From Bacillota bacterium (lineage in GTDB: Bacteria > Bacillota > Clostridia > Christensenellales > SZUA-584): a stretch of DNA of 64,000 bases. The stretch spans positions 21,202-85,201 of the forward strand of contig JAEWQS010000189.1 of assembly GCA_023399095.1 (NCBI GenBank), written 5' to 3'. The number at the start of each line of letters is the position of its first letter. Position 1 is the first letter of the stretch. Shown one piece after another: positions 9,145 through 17,744 of the stretch. The position numbers and the translations under genes are program-made. The notes beneath the pieces are model-generated. The model saw nothing but the letters and a program-made list of their open reading frames with translations. It did not search any database and was not told the origin of the DNA.

Positions 9145-10203
9145 ATGAGCAGCATGATGAAGGCAGTAAGGATGTACGCACCCAGGGATCTGAGGTTAGA
9201 GCAGGTTCCCGTTCCCGAGATCAAGGAGAACGAGGTACTGATTAAGGTTATGGCCGTAGGCGTATGCGGATCGGACATTCCGCGCATCAACCAGTATGGC
9301 GCATATATAGCGCCCATAACTCCGGGTCATGAGTTTGCGGGCGAGATTGTCAAGACCGGCGCTGATGTTAAGAGCTATAAGGACGGCGATCGCGTTACGG
9401 TAGCGCCGCTGATGCCTTGCTTTAAGTGCGAGTATTGCCAGCAGGGGCACTTCTCGCTGTGCGTAGACTACAACTATTTCGGCTCGCGCTGCGACGGTGC
9501 TTTCGCCCAGTACCTTGCCGTTCCCGAGATCAATCTTGTCAAGATAGCCGACAACGTGACATATGAGGCTGCGGCGACGACAGATCCCCTTGCGAACGCG
9601 CTGCACTCTATCAAGCGCGGCGGTTTTAAAGCTGGCGACAAGGTATGCGTAGTGGGAACAGGACCTATCGGGCTTTATGCGCTTCAGTACATGAAAGCGA
9701 AGGGCGCTGCCAAGGTGGTCGCGGTAGACGTTTCGGAAGAAAAGCGCAAGGTCGCTCTCAATTGCGGAGCGGATGTGGCAATAGACGGAACTGCCGAGGA
9801 CGTCGTCGAGCAGATAATTAAAGCAACGGACGGCGGAGCGGATCTTTGTATAGACGCTTCCGGATTTCCTCCGGCACAGCACAACGCGATAATGGCGACC
9901 GGCAAGCACGGCAGGATGGTATTCCTCGGGATATCGCACAAGCCGTTGGAGCTGTCTGAAAAGTGTGTCGATCAGATAATGAGGTTTGAGAAGCAGGTAA
10001 TAGGATCGTGGAATTCGTTCTCGAAGCCGTTCCCAGGATGGGAATGGACGCATGGAGTGGAAAGCCTCGCGGATGGAACGATAGACGCCGAGAAGATAAT
10101 CACGCACAAGCTTCGTCTTGAAGACGTGCCGGGCATATTTGACAAAATATATAAGAAGGAACTGTTCTTTAACAAGATACTGTTTCTGCCCTGGGCGGAA
10201 TAA
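9145..10203 (+). CDS. Zinc-dependent polyol-phosphate dehydrogenase (galactitol-1-phosphate dehydrogenase-like)
   Basis: A 352-residue medium-chain dehydrogenase. The catalytic zinc ligands are in GVCGSDIPR and PGHEF. The structural-zinc Cys cluster is CFKCEYCQQGHFSLC. The NAD site is GTGPIGL. The C-terminal NSFSKPFPGWEWTHG strongly resembles the NSFSSPWPGQEW segment of GatD-type polyol-phosphate dehydrogenases. Such enzymes interconvert a polyol phosphate and a keto-sugar phosphate with NAD. It has no obvious cargo helix. It sits 25 bp after DeoC and 18 bp before a second dehydrogenase. A sugar-phosphate substrate fits the aldolase context, but recycling NADH with an aldehyde is also possible. 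Confidence 0.85.
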   Translation: MSSMMKAVRMYAPRDLRLEQVPVPEIKENEVLIKVMAVGVCGSDIPRINQYGAYIAPITPGHEFAGEIVKTGADVKSYKDGDRVTVAPLMPCFKCEYCQQGHFSLCVDYNYFGSRCDGAFAQYLAVPEINLVKIADNVTYEAAATTDPLANALHSIKRGGFKAGDKVCVVGTGPIGLYALQYMKAKGAAKVVAVDVSEEKRKVALNCGADVAIDGTAEDVVEQIIKATDGGADLCIDASGFPPAQHNAIMATGKHGRMVFLGISHKPLELSEKCVDQIMRFEKQVIGSWNSFSKPFPGWEWTHGVESLADGTIDAEKIITHKLRLEDVPGIFDKIYKKELFFNKILFLPWAE

Positions 10204-10221
10204 ACGGACATAGGAGGGAAA

Positions 10222-11253
10222 ATGAAAGCATTCGTATATCACGGAGAAAAGAACTTCTCTATCGATCAGATAGAAAAACCTGTGGCCGAGGCGGGTGAAG
10301 CGGTTGCAAAGGTTTTGTGTGCTTCGATATGCGGCACTGACCTTCGCACATACAGGTTTGGCAGCGCCAAACTGAAGACGCCAGTAACTATAGGCCACGA
10401 AGGATGTTATGAGATTGTAGAAGTCGGCGAAGGCACGGGCTTAACCGTGGGAGAACGGTATACAATGGCGCCTGCCATAGGCTGCGGAGAGTGCAAAAAC
10501 TGCAAAAGAGAGCGCACAAATATGTGCTTGAGCCTTGAGACTATCGGCTTCCAGTTTGCGGGTACGTTCTCGGAATACATCAAAATACCTAAAAAGGCTA
10601 TAGAGCGGGGGCATCTCATTAAGGTGCCGGAGGGCATATCGGTGGAGGCCGCGAGCGTCGCCGAACCGATCGCATGCGCTATAAACGCGCAAAGCTTCTT
10701 GAATATAGAGAGGGGCGACAACGTACTCATATACGGCGCGGGATACCTCGGATGCATACACGCAGAGCTGGCCTTTATGAAGGGCGCGGGCAAGGTCATT
10801 ATAGGAGAGGTTTCCGAGAAGCGGCGCGTCAGCGCAGGCAGGCTCGTACCTAAGGCCCACATCGTCGATACGAAAGACGCGGGTTACGTGGAGCTTATAA
10901 AGAACATCGTAGGCACAGACGGAGTGGACGTTGTTATAACGGCATGCCCCGCAGGAATAACGCATAAGCAGGGCCTCGAGCTATTGAGTAACAACGGTCG
11001 TATAAGTCTGTTTGGAGGGCTTCCGGGCGACAACAATTTTCATATCGACAGCAACCTTATTCACTATAAGGAACTCGGTGTGTTCGGGGCGCATGCTTCG
11101 ACCGTCAAGCAGAACAAGGAAGCGCTCGAGCTGATAGCAACTGGTAAGCTTGAAGTTGAAAAGTACATCACCAAGTTTGCTTTCGATGACATAGTAAAGG
11201 CGTTTGAGAGCCTTATAAGCGAGGACGCCGAGAAGGCGGTCGTCATTCCGTAA
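10222..11253 (+). CDS. Zinc-dependent medium-chain alcohol dehydrogenase (threonine/sorbitol dehydrogenase-like)
   Basis: A 343-residue zinc dehydrogenase, distinct from its neighbour. It shows ASICGTDLRTY and GHEG for the catalytic zinc, CGECKNCKRERTNMC for the structural zinc, and IYGAGYLGCIHAE for nucleotide binding. It has a strong ribosome site (AGGAGG). A pair of zinc dehydrogenases in place of the iron-dependent alcohol dehydrogenase of PDU and EUT compartments is notable. Its substrate is unknown; it could reduce the aldehyde product or oxidise a sugar alcohol that feeds the aldolase. Confidence 0.82.
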   Translation: MKAFVYHGEKNFSIDQIEKPVAEAGEAVAKVLCASICGTDLRTYRFGSAKLKTPVTIGHEGCYEIVEVGEGTGLTVGERYTMAPAIGCGECKNCKRERTNMCLSLETIGFQFAGTFSEYIKIPKKAIERGHLIKVPEGISVEAASVAEPIACAINAQSFLNIERGDNVLIYGAGYLGCIHAELAFMKGAGKVIIGEVSEKRRVSAGRLVPKAHIVDTKDAGYVELIKNIVGTDGVDVVITACPAGITHKQGLELLSNNGRISLFGGLPGDNNFHIDSNLIHYKELGVFGAHASTVKQNKEALELIATGKLEVEKYITKFAFDDIVKAFESLISEDAEKAVVIP

Positions 11254-11308
11254 TACGGAATGCAAGAGACGTAAATACGAATACAACAAATTTTAAAGGA
11301 GAATTAAA

Positions 11309-11581
11309 ATGGACAAACAGGCACTCGGAATGGTTGAAACAAAGGGTCTTATCGGCGCAATAGAAGCGGCTGATGCAATGGTAAAAGCGGCGAACGTGAC
11401 GCTTATTGGCAAAGAGCAGATAGGCTCGGGGCTCGTAACGGTTATGGTGAGAGGCGATGTTGGAGCGGTAAAGGCGGCTGTTGATGCCGGTGCGGCTGCT
11501 GCAAAGCGCGTGGGAGAATTGGTATCTGTACACGTTATACCCCGCCCGCATCAGGATGTTGAAGGCATACTGCCCAGATAA
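11309..11581 (+). CDS. BMC-H shell hexamer (copy 1)
   Basis: A 90-residue single-domain microcompartment shell protein of the PduA/EutM type ([20 protein letters not shown]). These proteins form hexamers that tile the shell facets, with a central pore at the GSG loop (QIGSGLVTV). It differs from the copies at 16591 and 17182 by only a handful of residues. It has a good ribosome site (AAAGGAG). The gene is separated from the preceding dehydrogenase by 55 bp. Confidence 0.97.
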   Translation: MDKQALGMVETKGLIGAIEAADAMVKAANVTLIGKEQIGSGLVTVMVRGDVGAVKAAVDAGAAAAKRVGELVSVHVIPRPHQDVEGILPR

Positions 11582-11604
11582 CTGTTTAAAACGGAGAGTT
11601 GAAG

Positions 11605-12240
11605 TTGAACGAGCAAACGCTTATACGTACGATCACATTAGCAACAGTAAAGCAATTCGCGCTGGCGGGGAAAGGTTTTTTCCCCGCAGCGGTATCGGCG
11701 CGCCATGTGCACCTTTGCGCGGCGGACATTGAGACGCTTTTCGGCAAAGGACATAAGCTTGTTAAACTGCGGGACCTTATGCAGCCCGGACAATTTGCGT
11801 GCGAAGAGCAGGTGACTCTGGTCGGTAAAAAAGGGCGGATCGAGAAAATTCGCGTTCTGGGGCCGGCAAGACGCGAGACGCAGGTAGAGATATCGGTAAC
11901 GGACTGCTATAAGGCAGGCATCGAGCCTGTGGTGCGCATGTCGGGTGATCTTGACAACACTCCCGGAGGCAAGCTTATAGGCCCGGCGGGAGAAGTCGAT
12001 CTATCAAAAGGCGTCATCGTATCCGCAAGGCATCTGCATGCGACGGCGGAGCAGGCAGCGTGGTATGGACTTAAAAACGGTGATATTATAGCCGTAAAGA
12101 AAACGGGCGTCAGGGAAACGGTGTTTGGCAATATCGTTGTGCGCACAGGGAAGGAACACGACCTTGAGCTGCATTTTGATCCCGATGAAGCAAACGCGGC
12201 AGGACTAAAATCGGGCGATATGCTGGAGCTGGTGAAATGA
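11605..12240 (+). CDS. pduL: Phosphate propanoyltransferase PduL
   Basis: About 211 residues with the two PduL half-domains. SARHVHL and SARHLHA supply the zinc-binding histidines, and HFDPDEANAA lies near the C-terminus. PduL converts acyl-CoA plus phosphate to acyl-phosphate and regenerates CoA inside the compartment. The TTG at 11605 lies about 8 nt after GGAGAG and is preferred to the TTG at 11599, which is too close. The first about 18 residues (NEQTLIRTITLATVKQF) could be an amphipathic targeting helix as in other PduL proteins. It completes the aldehyde to acyl-CoA to acyl-phosphate route with the dehydrogenase at 13232. Confidence 0.92.
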   Translation: MNEQTLIRTITLATVKQFALAGKGFFPAAVSARHVHLCAADIETLFGKGHKLVKLRDLMQPGQFACEEQVTLVGKKGRIEKIRVLGPARRETQVEISVTDCYKAGIEPVVRMSGDLDNTPGGKLIGPAGEVDLSKGVIVSARHLHATAEQAAWYGLKNGDIIAVKKTGVRETVFGNIVVRTGKEHDLELHFDPDEANAAGLKSGDMLELVK

Positions 12241-12250
12241 GAGGCGGAAA

Positions 12251-12904
12251 ATGAACTATAGCGCGCAAGACATACAGGAACTAATACGGCGCGTCACAGA
12301 AGAGATATTAAGCGGACAGACGCAGATGCAAAGCGGCAGTTTGGCCGTGCTCTGCGGCATCGTTTTCGACCCGCAGGGCGTGAGAGAGTTCTTAGCGGAT
12401 AAAAACGTCACATATGCGCTGCCAGACGATATGCCGCCTCTTGTTGAGGGCTGCAAGGCGCTGAAGCTTGAGGCGGACAAACGCGAGATACTTGAAGGGC
12501 TGGCAGATTTTGAAGAGGTCGTGCTCGTCACGCCGCCGCTGTCGCTTCTGGCCGCAATTGCGGCAGCCGACGATACGTCTTTGACTGCGTCACTTATCAT
12601 CAGGCCTCTGCTCTGGGGCAAGGCTGTGACCGTGCTGCTCGACTTTGAAACGCCCAAGTACATGCGGGGCACAGCGCTTGCGGTTATAGCGGACAACATA
12701 AATGCGCTCGAAAAGATGGGTGTCATTGTGAAAACGCTGGCGCGCAAAAACATCAAGAAACAGGGCAAAGCGCTTGTAACCGAACAGGATGTCAAGGACG
12801 CGTACAAGGACGGCAGCATGAAGGTGAAGATGGAGCCGGGAGCAATAGTCACGCAGCTCGCGCAGGATACAGCAAAAGAGTGCGGCGTGAGCATCGAATA
12901 TTAG
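12251..12904 (+). CDS. BMC-associated protein, flavoprotein-like, with N-terminal cargo helix
   Basis: A 217-residue protein of uncertain family. Residues 1-20 (MNYSAQDIQELIRRVTEEIL) match the cargo helices of both DeoC proteins. The middle part (VTPPLSLLAAIAAADDTSL, then PLLWGKAVTVLLDFETP) resembles the flavoprotein/phosphopantothenoylcysteine-decarboxylase Rossmann fold. The tail AIVTQLAQDTAKECGVSI recalls the TPLARD-x-A-x-E-x-G-I-x-I ending common in BMC accessory proteins. It lies between pduL and a BMC-P gene. It could carry or process a flavin cofactor for the neighbouring PduS protein. This is an inference. Confidence 0.55.
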   Translation: MNYSAQDIQELIRRVTEEILSGQTQMQSGSLAVLCGIVFDPQGVREFLADKNVTYALPDDMPPLVEGCKALKLEADKREILEGLADFEEVVLVTPPLSLLAAIAAADDTSLTASLIIRPLLWGKAVTVLLDFETPKYMRGTALAVIADNINALEKMGVIVKTLARKNIKKQGKALVTEQDVKDAYKDGSMKVKMEPGAIVTQLAQDTAKECGVSIEY

Positions 12905-12914
12905 GAGATATGAT

Positions 12915-13235
12915 ATGCAGATAGCAAGAGTAAAGGGAAGCGTTGTCAGCACTAACAAAGCCGAAAAGCTGCATGGCTTAAAGCTGCTGATCGTCGTTCC
13001 CATAGAACTCGCTACATTTGAAGAAAAAGGGTCACCGATAGTCGCTATTGACACCGTGGGCGCGGGAGCGGGAGAGGTCGTCATGCTGTGCGGCGGAAGC
13101 TCGTCGCGGCAGACGGTGCTGACTGAGAATAAACCGTCGGATATGGCTATCGTCGCCATAATTGACTCTATAGAGATAGAAGGAAAAACAGTATTCCGCA
13201 AGTTTGAAGAATCGGATCGGGGTGAGGACAAATGA
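12915..13235 (+). CDS. BMC-P shell pentamer (EutN/CcmL family, copy 1)
   Basis: A 106-residue protein of the EutN/CcmL fold (MQIARVKGSVVST, then LLIVVPIE, DTVGAGAGEVVMLCGGSSSR). Pentamers of this family cap the vertices of the shell. It has a C-terminal extension of about 15 residues (TVFRKFEESDRGEDK) compared with the two shorter copies at 16898 and 17459. Its stop overlaps the start of the aldehyde dehydrogenase (ATGA), so the two are coupled. Confidence 0.95.
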   Translation: MQIARVKGSVVSTNKAEKLHGLKLLIVVPIELATFEEKGSPIVAIDTVGAGAGEVVMLCGGSSSRQTVLTENKPSDMAIVAIIDSIEIEGKTVFRKFEESDRGEDK

Positions 13236-14644
13236 GTTTAACAGAGCAACAAGTTCGCCAGATCGTTGAAGATACAATGAAAAATATAGCAGGCGCTCCG
13301 GTAACGGCCGCGGCAGCAGGCGGGAGCTGGCTCTGCGACACCATGGAAGAAGCGATCGCTTCAGCCAAAGCTGCTCAACAGCAGCTCATAGCGATGCCGC
13401 TCGATAAACGCGGCAAGCTGATAGACGCTATGCGCCGCGCAGCGATGGAAAACGTACAGTATCTGTCGGAGCTCGCGCATAACGAGACAGGTTACGGAAA
13501 AACGGAGCACAAGGTTTTAAAGAATAAACTGGCGATAGAAAAAACGCCGGGTATCGAAGACCTGACCGCGGACGCCATGTCGGGGGACTATGGACTCACG
13601 CTGGTTGAGCGCGCGCCTTTCGGAGTTATCGGCGCGATAACGCCGTCTACCAACCCGACATCTACGGTAATAAATAATTCGATAAGCATGATAGCGGCGG
13701 GTAACGCCGTGGTGTATAACCCGCACCCGGCAGCCAAGAAAAGCTCTACTGAAACAATGCGGATACTTAATGAAGCAATCGTTTCGGCAGGCGGGCCTGC
13801 CACGCTTATATGTACCGTAAAACAGCCGACATTGGAAAGCGGCAAGGCGCTGATGGAGCATAAGGACATACCGTTGCTCGCCATAACGGGAGGCGAAGCC
13901 GTCGTGCATGTGGCAATGCACACTGGCAAAAAAGTCATAGCGGCAGGGCCGGGAAATCCGCCTGTCATTGTGGACGACACCGCAATAATAAAGCAGGCAG
14001 CAAAGGACATAGTGGACGGCGCAAGCTTTGACAACAACGTTCTATGCATAGCGGAAAAAGAGGTGTTCGTATTCGGAAGCGTGGCCGATATGCTCATGAA
14101 CGAGATGCAAAAGCACGGCGCAATTAAAGTATCGGGCACGGAGATCGACAAAATAGTCAAAACCGTTTTTGTGCAGAAGGACGGCAAATATGTCGTTAAC
14201 AGGAAATACGTTGGCAAGGATGCGACGAAGATACTTTCGGACAGCGGCGTTTCCTACACCGGGAACCCGAGGCTCGTTTTTGCGGACGTAGATGAAAACC
14301 ACCCGTTCGTAACGGTGGAGATGCTGATGCCGGTGCTCGGTATCGTGCGCGTTCAAAACGACGAGATCGTCACCGCGATACAGATGGCCATAAAAGCGGA
14401 GAACGGCTGCAAGCACACGGCTATGATGCATTCTCAGAACGTCAGCCATCTTTCGATGGCGGCCAAAGCGATGAATACGACCATATTCGTTAAAAACGCG
14501 CCCTCTTACGCAGGGCTCGGTTTCGGCGGAGAAGGTTTCACGACATTGACGATAGCGACTCCTACGGGAGAGGGACTGACGAGCGCCAGAACGTTTACGC
14601 GTGTGCGCAGATGCGTTCTGTACGGGAACTTCAGGATCGTATAA
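13232..14644 (+). CDS. CoA-acylating aldehyde dehydrogenase (PduP/EutE-like) with cargo helix
   Basis: A 470-residue aldehyde dehydrogenase of the acylating group. The catalytic Cys272 is in FDNNVLCIAEKE, and PFGVIGAITPSTNPTST is typical of EutE/PduP. It oxidises an aldehyde (acetaldehyde if DeoC acts on deoxyribose 5-phosphate) to acyl-CoA with NAD. The first about 20 residues (SLTEQQVRQIVEDTMKNI) form an amphipathic helix followed by an Ala/Gly linker, the usual targeting peptide of this enzyme. It is coupled to the BMC-P gene upstream and directly followed by pduS. Confidence 0.95.
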   Translation: MSLTEQQVRQIVEDTMKNIAGAPVTAAAAGGSWLCDTMEEAIASAKAAQQQLIAMPLDKRGKLIDAMRRAAMENVQYLSELAHNETGYGKTEHKVLKNKLAIEKTPGIEDLTADAMSGDYGLTLVERAPFGVIGAITPSTNPTSTVINNSISMIAAGNAVVYNPHPAAKKSSTETMRILNEAIVSAGGPATLICTVKQPTLESGKALMEHKDIPLLAITGGEAVVHVAMHTGKKVIAAGPGNPPVIVDDTAIIKQAAKDIVDGASFDNNVLCIAEKEVFVFGSVADMLMNEMQKHGAIKVSGTEIDKIVKTVFVQKDGKYVVNRKYVGKDATKILSDSGVSYTGNPRLVFADVDENHPFVTVEMLMPVLGIVRVQNDEIVTAIQMAIKAENGCKHTAMMHSQNVSHLSMAAKAMNTTIFVKNAPSYAGLGFGGEGFTTLTIATPTGEGLTSARTFTRVRRCVLYGNFRIV

Positions 14645-15964
14645 ATGGATAAGCAGCAGATTTTAAACAAAATCAAAGAGGCGGGAGTGATAGGCGCTGG
14701 CGGCGCTGGTTTTCCCACACATATCAAACTGTCGTGCAGCGCCGACGTTGTTATAGCAAACGGCGCTGAGTGTGAACCGCTGCTGCGCACCGACCGGCTG
14801 CTCATGGAAACATACCCTGAGAAGGTCGTTGCGGGGATCAAGGCTGCTATGTACGTAACGGGCGCGAAGCGGGGCGTTATTGCGCTCAAGAAAAAGTATG
14901 TAAAAGCCGTAGAAGCAATGAGAGGCGCGCTGGATTCCAGTATGGAACTGTATCTTATGGACAGTTTCTATCCGGCGGGTGATGAGCAGCAGATCGTGTA
15001 TGAGGTGACGGGTAAGGTCGTTCCCACGGGAGGGCTTCCCATAGATGTGGGGGCCATGGTACAGAATGTCGCCACGCTGATAGCCATCGCGGAAGCGCTG
15101 CAGGAAACGCCCGTTATAGAAAAGTACGTGACAGTCGCGGGCGAGGTATCAAACCCTATGGTGTACAAAGCGCCCATAGGAATGCCGCTTACGAAATTGA
15201 TTGCGGCGGCGGGAGGCTCGAAAGACGATTCGGAATACAGCGTAATCATCGGCGGCCCTATGATGGGGCGCGTATCGGAGGATATTACAGCTGAAGTCGT
15301 GGAGAAAACGACAGGCGGCATAATCGTGATGCCAAAAGGCCACACGCTGATACGCCAGAAGACCCGCGACCTTGTGCAGGATATAAGGCTCGCCAAATCG
15401 GTTTGCTGCCAGTGCAACTACTGCACACAACTCTGCCCGCGCAACGCTCTGGGGCTCAAGGTGGAGCCCCACAAGATAATGCGCGCACTTGCTCTTAACG
15501 CCGACAACTTCGGCGAGGTGAACGGCATATTCTCATGCAGCAACTGCGGCGTATGTACTCAGTACGCGTGCAACTTCCAGCTAGCACCCTCAAGACTTAT
15601 GACCAGGGTCAAGCAGGAGCTCGCAAAAGCGGGAGTGAAGCCTGAGAAGAAAGTGGCGTTCAGCGTGGCGGATAACATGGAAAGCATAAAGGTGCCAGTG
15701 TCAAGGCTGATGATACGGCTTGGTATCGTACCATACGACAGGGATCTGCAATTAAAAGACGAAACGGTGGATACAGATTATGTCCGGCTGCCGCTGAAGA
15801 TGCATATAGGAGCGCCTGCCGTCCCAATAGTAAAAACAGGCGATAAAGCCATTGCGGGGCAAATGATAGCCTCGGTGGACAACGGCGTGGGTGCAAACTT
15901 GCACGCAAGCATAACGGGAATTGCGATGGTAACGGACAAGTATATTGAGATAAGGAAGCAGTAA
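14645..15964 (+). CDS. pduS: PduS-type RnfC-like Fe-S flavoprotein
   Basis: A 439-residue protein like PduS/RnfC. The N-terminus GVIGAGGAGFPTHIK is the glycine-rich FMN/NAD-binding region. GAECEPLLRTD and the SLBB-type middle domain follow. Two ferredoxin-like Cys clusters are present: CCQCNYCTQLCPRNALG and CSNCGVCTQYACNF. PduS is thought to pass electrons between cofactors inside the compartment and the outside, partly through PduT. The BMC-T gene right after it matches PduT, which supports that role. The start is the ATG immediately after the stop of the previous gene. Confidence 0.92.
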   Translation: MDKQQILNKIKEAGVIGAGGAGFPTHIKLSCSADVVIANGAECEPLLRTDRLLMETYPEKVVAGIKAAMYVTGAKRGVIALKKKYVKAVEAMRGALDSSMELYLMDSFYPAGDEQQIVYEVTGKVVPTGGLPIDVGAMVQNVATLIAIAEALQETPVIEKYVTVAGEVSNPMVYKAPIGMPLTKLIAAAGGSKDDSEYSVIIGGPMMGRVSEDITAEVVEKTTGGIIVMPKGHTLIRQKTRDLVQDIRLAKSVCCQCNYCTQLCPRNALGLKVEPHKIMRALALNADNFGEVNGIFSCSNCGVCTQYACNFQLAPSRLMTRVKQELAKAGVKPEKKVAFSVADNMESIKVPVSRLMIRLGIVPYDRDLQLKDETVDTDYVRLPLKMHIGAPAVPIVKTGDKAIAGQMIASVDNGVGANLHASITGIAMVTDKYIEIRKQ

Positions 15965-15966
15965 AT

Positions 15967-16515
15967 ATGACACACGCAGTGGGAATGGTCGAAACAAACT
16001 GCATAGCAAAAGGCATTGAGGCCGCAGACGCGATGCTCAAGGCGGCTGATGTGACCCTTCTGTCGGCGCAGACAGCCTGCGCGGGCAAATACGTCGTAAT
16101 CGTATCGGGCGACGTGGCGGCAGCAAAAGCCTCGGTGGAAGCGGGGGCGGCCGGAGCAGAGGAGACGCTCGTAGACAGCATGGTGATACCCAATATTGAC
16201 GAGCAGGTCTTGAAAGCTGTATCGGCATGCGGCGAGCCTCATAACTTTGAGGCGCTCGGGATTATCGAGACGTTCTCGCTCGTGTCGGCACTGCTGTGCG
16301 CGGACGTTGCGGTAAAGGCGGCGGACATTGAGCTGATAGAGGTAAGGCTGGGCAGAGGCCTGGGCGGCAAGTCGTTCCTGACGCTGACGGGAGACGTTGC
16401 GGCGGTGCGCCACGCGATAGAAGCGGCGAAATCGGACGAAGGGGTTAAGGGCATGATAACGCGCACTGTGGTTATACCCTCTCCGCATCCTGACCTTAAG
16501 AGGTCAGTCTATTAA
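15967..16515 (+). CDS. pduT: BMC-T shell trimer with Fe-S pore (PduT-like)
   Basis: A 182-residue tandem BMC protein. The first domain starts HAVGMVETNCIAKGIEAAD and the second EALGIIETFSLVSALLCAD. In PduT, Cys38 from three subunits holds a [4Fe-4S] cluster at the pore. Here Cys38 is also Cys, in the matching segment SAQTACAGKY. This and its position right after the PduS gene argue for an electron-conducting pore rather than a substrate pore. It is the only BMC-T in the locus. Confidence 0.95.
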   Translation: MTHAVGMVETNCIAKGIEAADAMLKAADVTLLSAQTACAGKYVVIVSGDVAAAKASVEAGAAGAEETLVDSMVIPNIDEQVLKAVSACGEPHNFEALGIIETFSLVSALLCADVAVKAADIELIEVRLGRGLGGKSFLTLTGDVAAVRHAIEAAKSDEGVKGMITRTVVIPSPHPDLKRSVY

Positions 16516-16590
16516 GTGAGAAGATGGGCATAAGCTCTTCTGATAAAGCCTAAAAAAATATAGTTTTTATATGACAAAAGGAGCAAAGCA

Positions 16591-16896
16591 ATGGAAAAAC
16601 AAGCATTGGGAATGGTAGAGACAAAAGGTCTTGTCGGCGCTATAGAAGCGGCTGACGCGATGGTAAAAGCGGCTAACGTCACACTAATCGGTAAAGAGCA
16701 GATAGGATCGGGACTCGTGACCGTCATGGTAAGAGGCGATGTGGGTGCTGTCAAGGCGTCTGTTGATTCGGGCGCGGCAGCGGCAAAGCGCGTGGGCGAG
16801 CTTGTTTCGGTACACGTTATTCCGCGTCCGCACGACGATGTAGAAGGCATACTGCCTGCAGTGAAACCCGCAAAAGCGGCGGCGAAGAAGGAATAG
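16591..16896 (+). CDS. BMC-H shell hexamer (copy 2, Lys-rich tail)
   Basis: A 101-residue BMC-H nearly identical to the copies at 11309 and 17182 over residues 1-89. It differs by an extra C-terminal tail ([12 protein letters not shown]) rich in Ala and Lys. Such tails may face the lumen or cytoplasm and bind partners. A 75-bp gap with an AT-rich stretch precedes it, and it has its own strong ribosome site (AAAGGAG). The gap could hold an internal promoter, but I see no clear one. Confidence 0.97.
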   Translation: MEKQALGMVETKGLVGAIEAADAMVKAANVTLIGKEQIGSGLVTVMVRGDVGAVKASVDSGAAAAKRVGELVSVHVIPRPHDDVEGILPAVKPAKAAAKKE

Positions 16897-16897
16897 C

Positions 16898-17161
16898 ATG
16901 TACACCGGGAAGGTCATAGGCTCGGTCGTCAGCACGGCAAAGGACCCGAGCCTTAAAGGCGTCAAGCTGCTCGTGGTGCAAAAGTACGAAAACGGCAAAC
17001 CTGCAGGGCTGATAGTGTCGGCGGACGGGACTCGTCAGGCGGGGCCGGGGGATTTTGTGTACCTGATTGGCAGCAAGGAAGCATGCCTGCCGTTTCCGGA
17101 ATGCAGGTTGATACCTTTGGACTCATCGATCATAGGGTTTATTGACCGTATCAACGAATAA
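16898..17161 (+). CDS. BMC-P shell pentamer (copy 2)
   Basis: An 87-residue EutN/CcmL protein ([42 protein letters not shown]). It starts 1 bp after the BMC-H stop, with its ribosome site (GAAGGA) inside that gene's end. It is clearly divergent from the other two pentamers, so the three may cap vertices differently or form mixed caps. Confidence 0.94.
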   Translation: MYTGKVIGSVVSTAKDPSLKGVKLLVVQKYENGKPAGLIVSADGTRQAGPGDFVYLIGSKEACLPFPECRLIPLDSSIIGFIDRINE

Positions 17162-17181
17162 TCAAAAGGGGGATTTGTAAA

Positions 17182-17457
17182 ATGGAAAAACAAGCACTCG
17201 GAATGGTTGAGACAAAAGGGCTCGTGGGCGCGATTGAGGCGGCTGATGCGATGGTTAAAGCGGCGAATGTCACGCTCGTAGGCAAAGAGAAGATAGGCAG
17301 CGGACTCGTGACCGTGATGGTGCGCGGAGATGTTGGTGCTGTTAAAGCGGCGGTGGATTCAGGCGCGGCGGCTGCAAAGCGCGTTGGTGAGCTCGTATCG
17401 GTACATGTGATACCGCGTCCGCACGACGACGTCGAAGCCATACTGCCAGGAAAATAG
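17182..17457 (+). CDS. BMC-H shell hexamer (copy 3)
   Basis: A 91-residue BMC-H that differs from copy 1 at about eight positions, most of them conservative (for example Ile to Val at 33 and Gln to Lys at 37). The DNA differs at many synonymous sites, so the copies are not recent duplicates. It has a ribosome site (AGGGGGA) and is followed 1 bp later by the third pentamer gene. Confidence 0.97.
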   Translation: MEKQALGMVETKGLVGAIEAADAMVKAANVTLVGKEKIGSGLVTVMVRGDVGAVKAAVDSGAAAAKRVGELVSVHVIPRPHDDVEAILPGK

Positions 17458-17458
17458 T

Positions 17459-17728
17459 ATGCTGCTTGCAAAGGTAGTCGGCAATGTGGTGTCGACGATA
17501 AAGCCCGAGTCGCATCACGGGCGCAAGCTCATGATGGTTGAACTTATTGGGCTTGATAATAAACCATACGGCACGCGGCAGATAGTCATAGACGCTGCCA
17601 ACGCCGGAATTGGCGATACCGTGCTTGTCAATGTGGACGGCGGCGCGTCGCTTATGATACTTGACGACAAGAAAGCTCTCGTCGATATGACGATATGCGG
17701 CGTTGTCGACCATTTTGACGTAGAATGA
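17459..17728 (+). CDS. BMC-P shell pentamer (copy 3)
   Basis: An 89-residue EutN/CcmL protein (LLAKVVGNVVSTIKPES, then VIDAANAGIGDTVLVNVDGGAS). The G-I-G-D-x-V-L-V motif is typical of the family. It starts 1 bp after BMC-H copy 3, with AGGAAAA as ribosome site, and is followed by the second DeoC after a 16-bp gap. It completes a set of three pentamers, three hexamers and one trimer. Confidence 0.94.
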   Translation: MLLAKVVGNVVSTIKPESHHGRKLMMVELIGLDNKPYGTRQIVIDAANAGIGDTVLVNVDGGASLMILDDKKALVDMTICGVVDHFDVE

Positions 17729-17744
17729 AAGGCGGGGGACTGCA

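Noticed and set aside
9196..10398. A 400-codon open frame on the minus strand opposite the zinc dehydrogenases
   Set aside because: It is the mirror frame of two real genes, has no ribosome site and no recognisable domains. Similar long mirror frames at 2511-3599, 12590-13231, 15778-16488 and 40366-41244 were dropped for the same reason.
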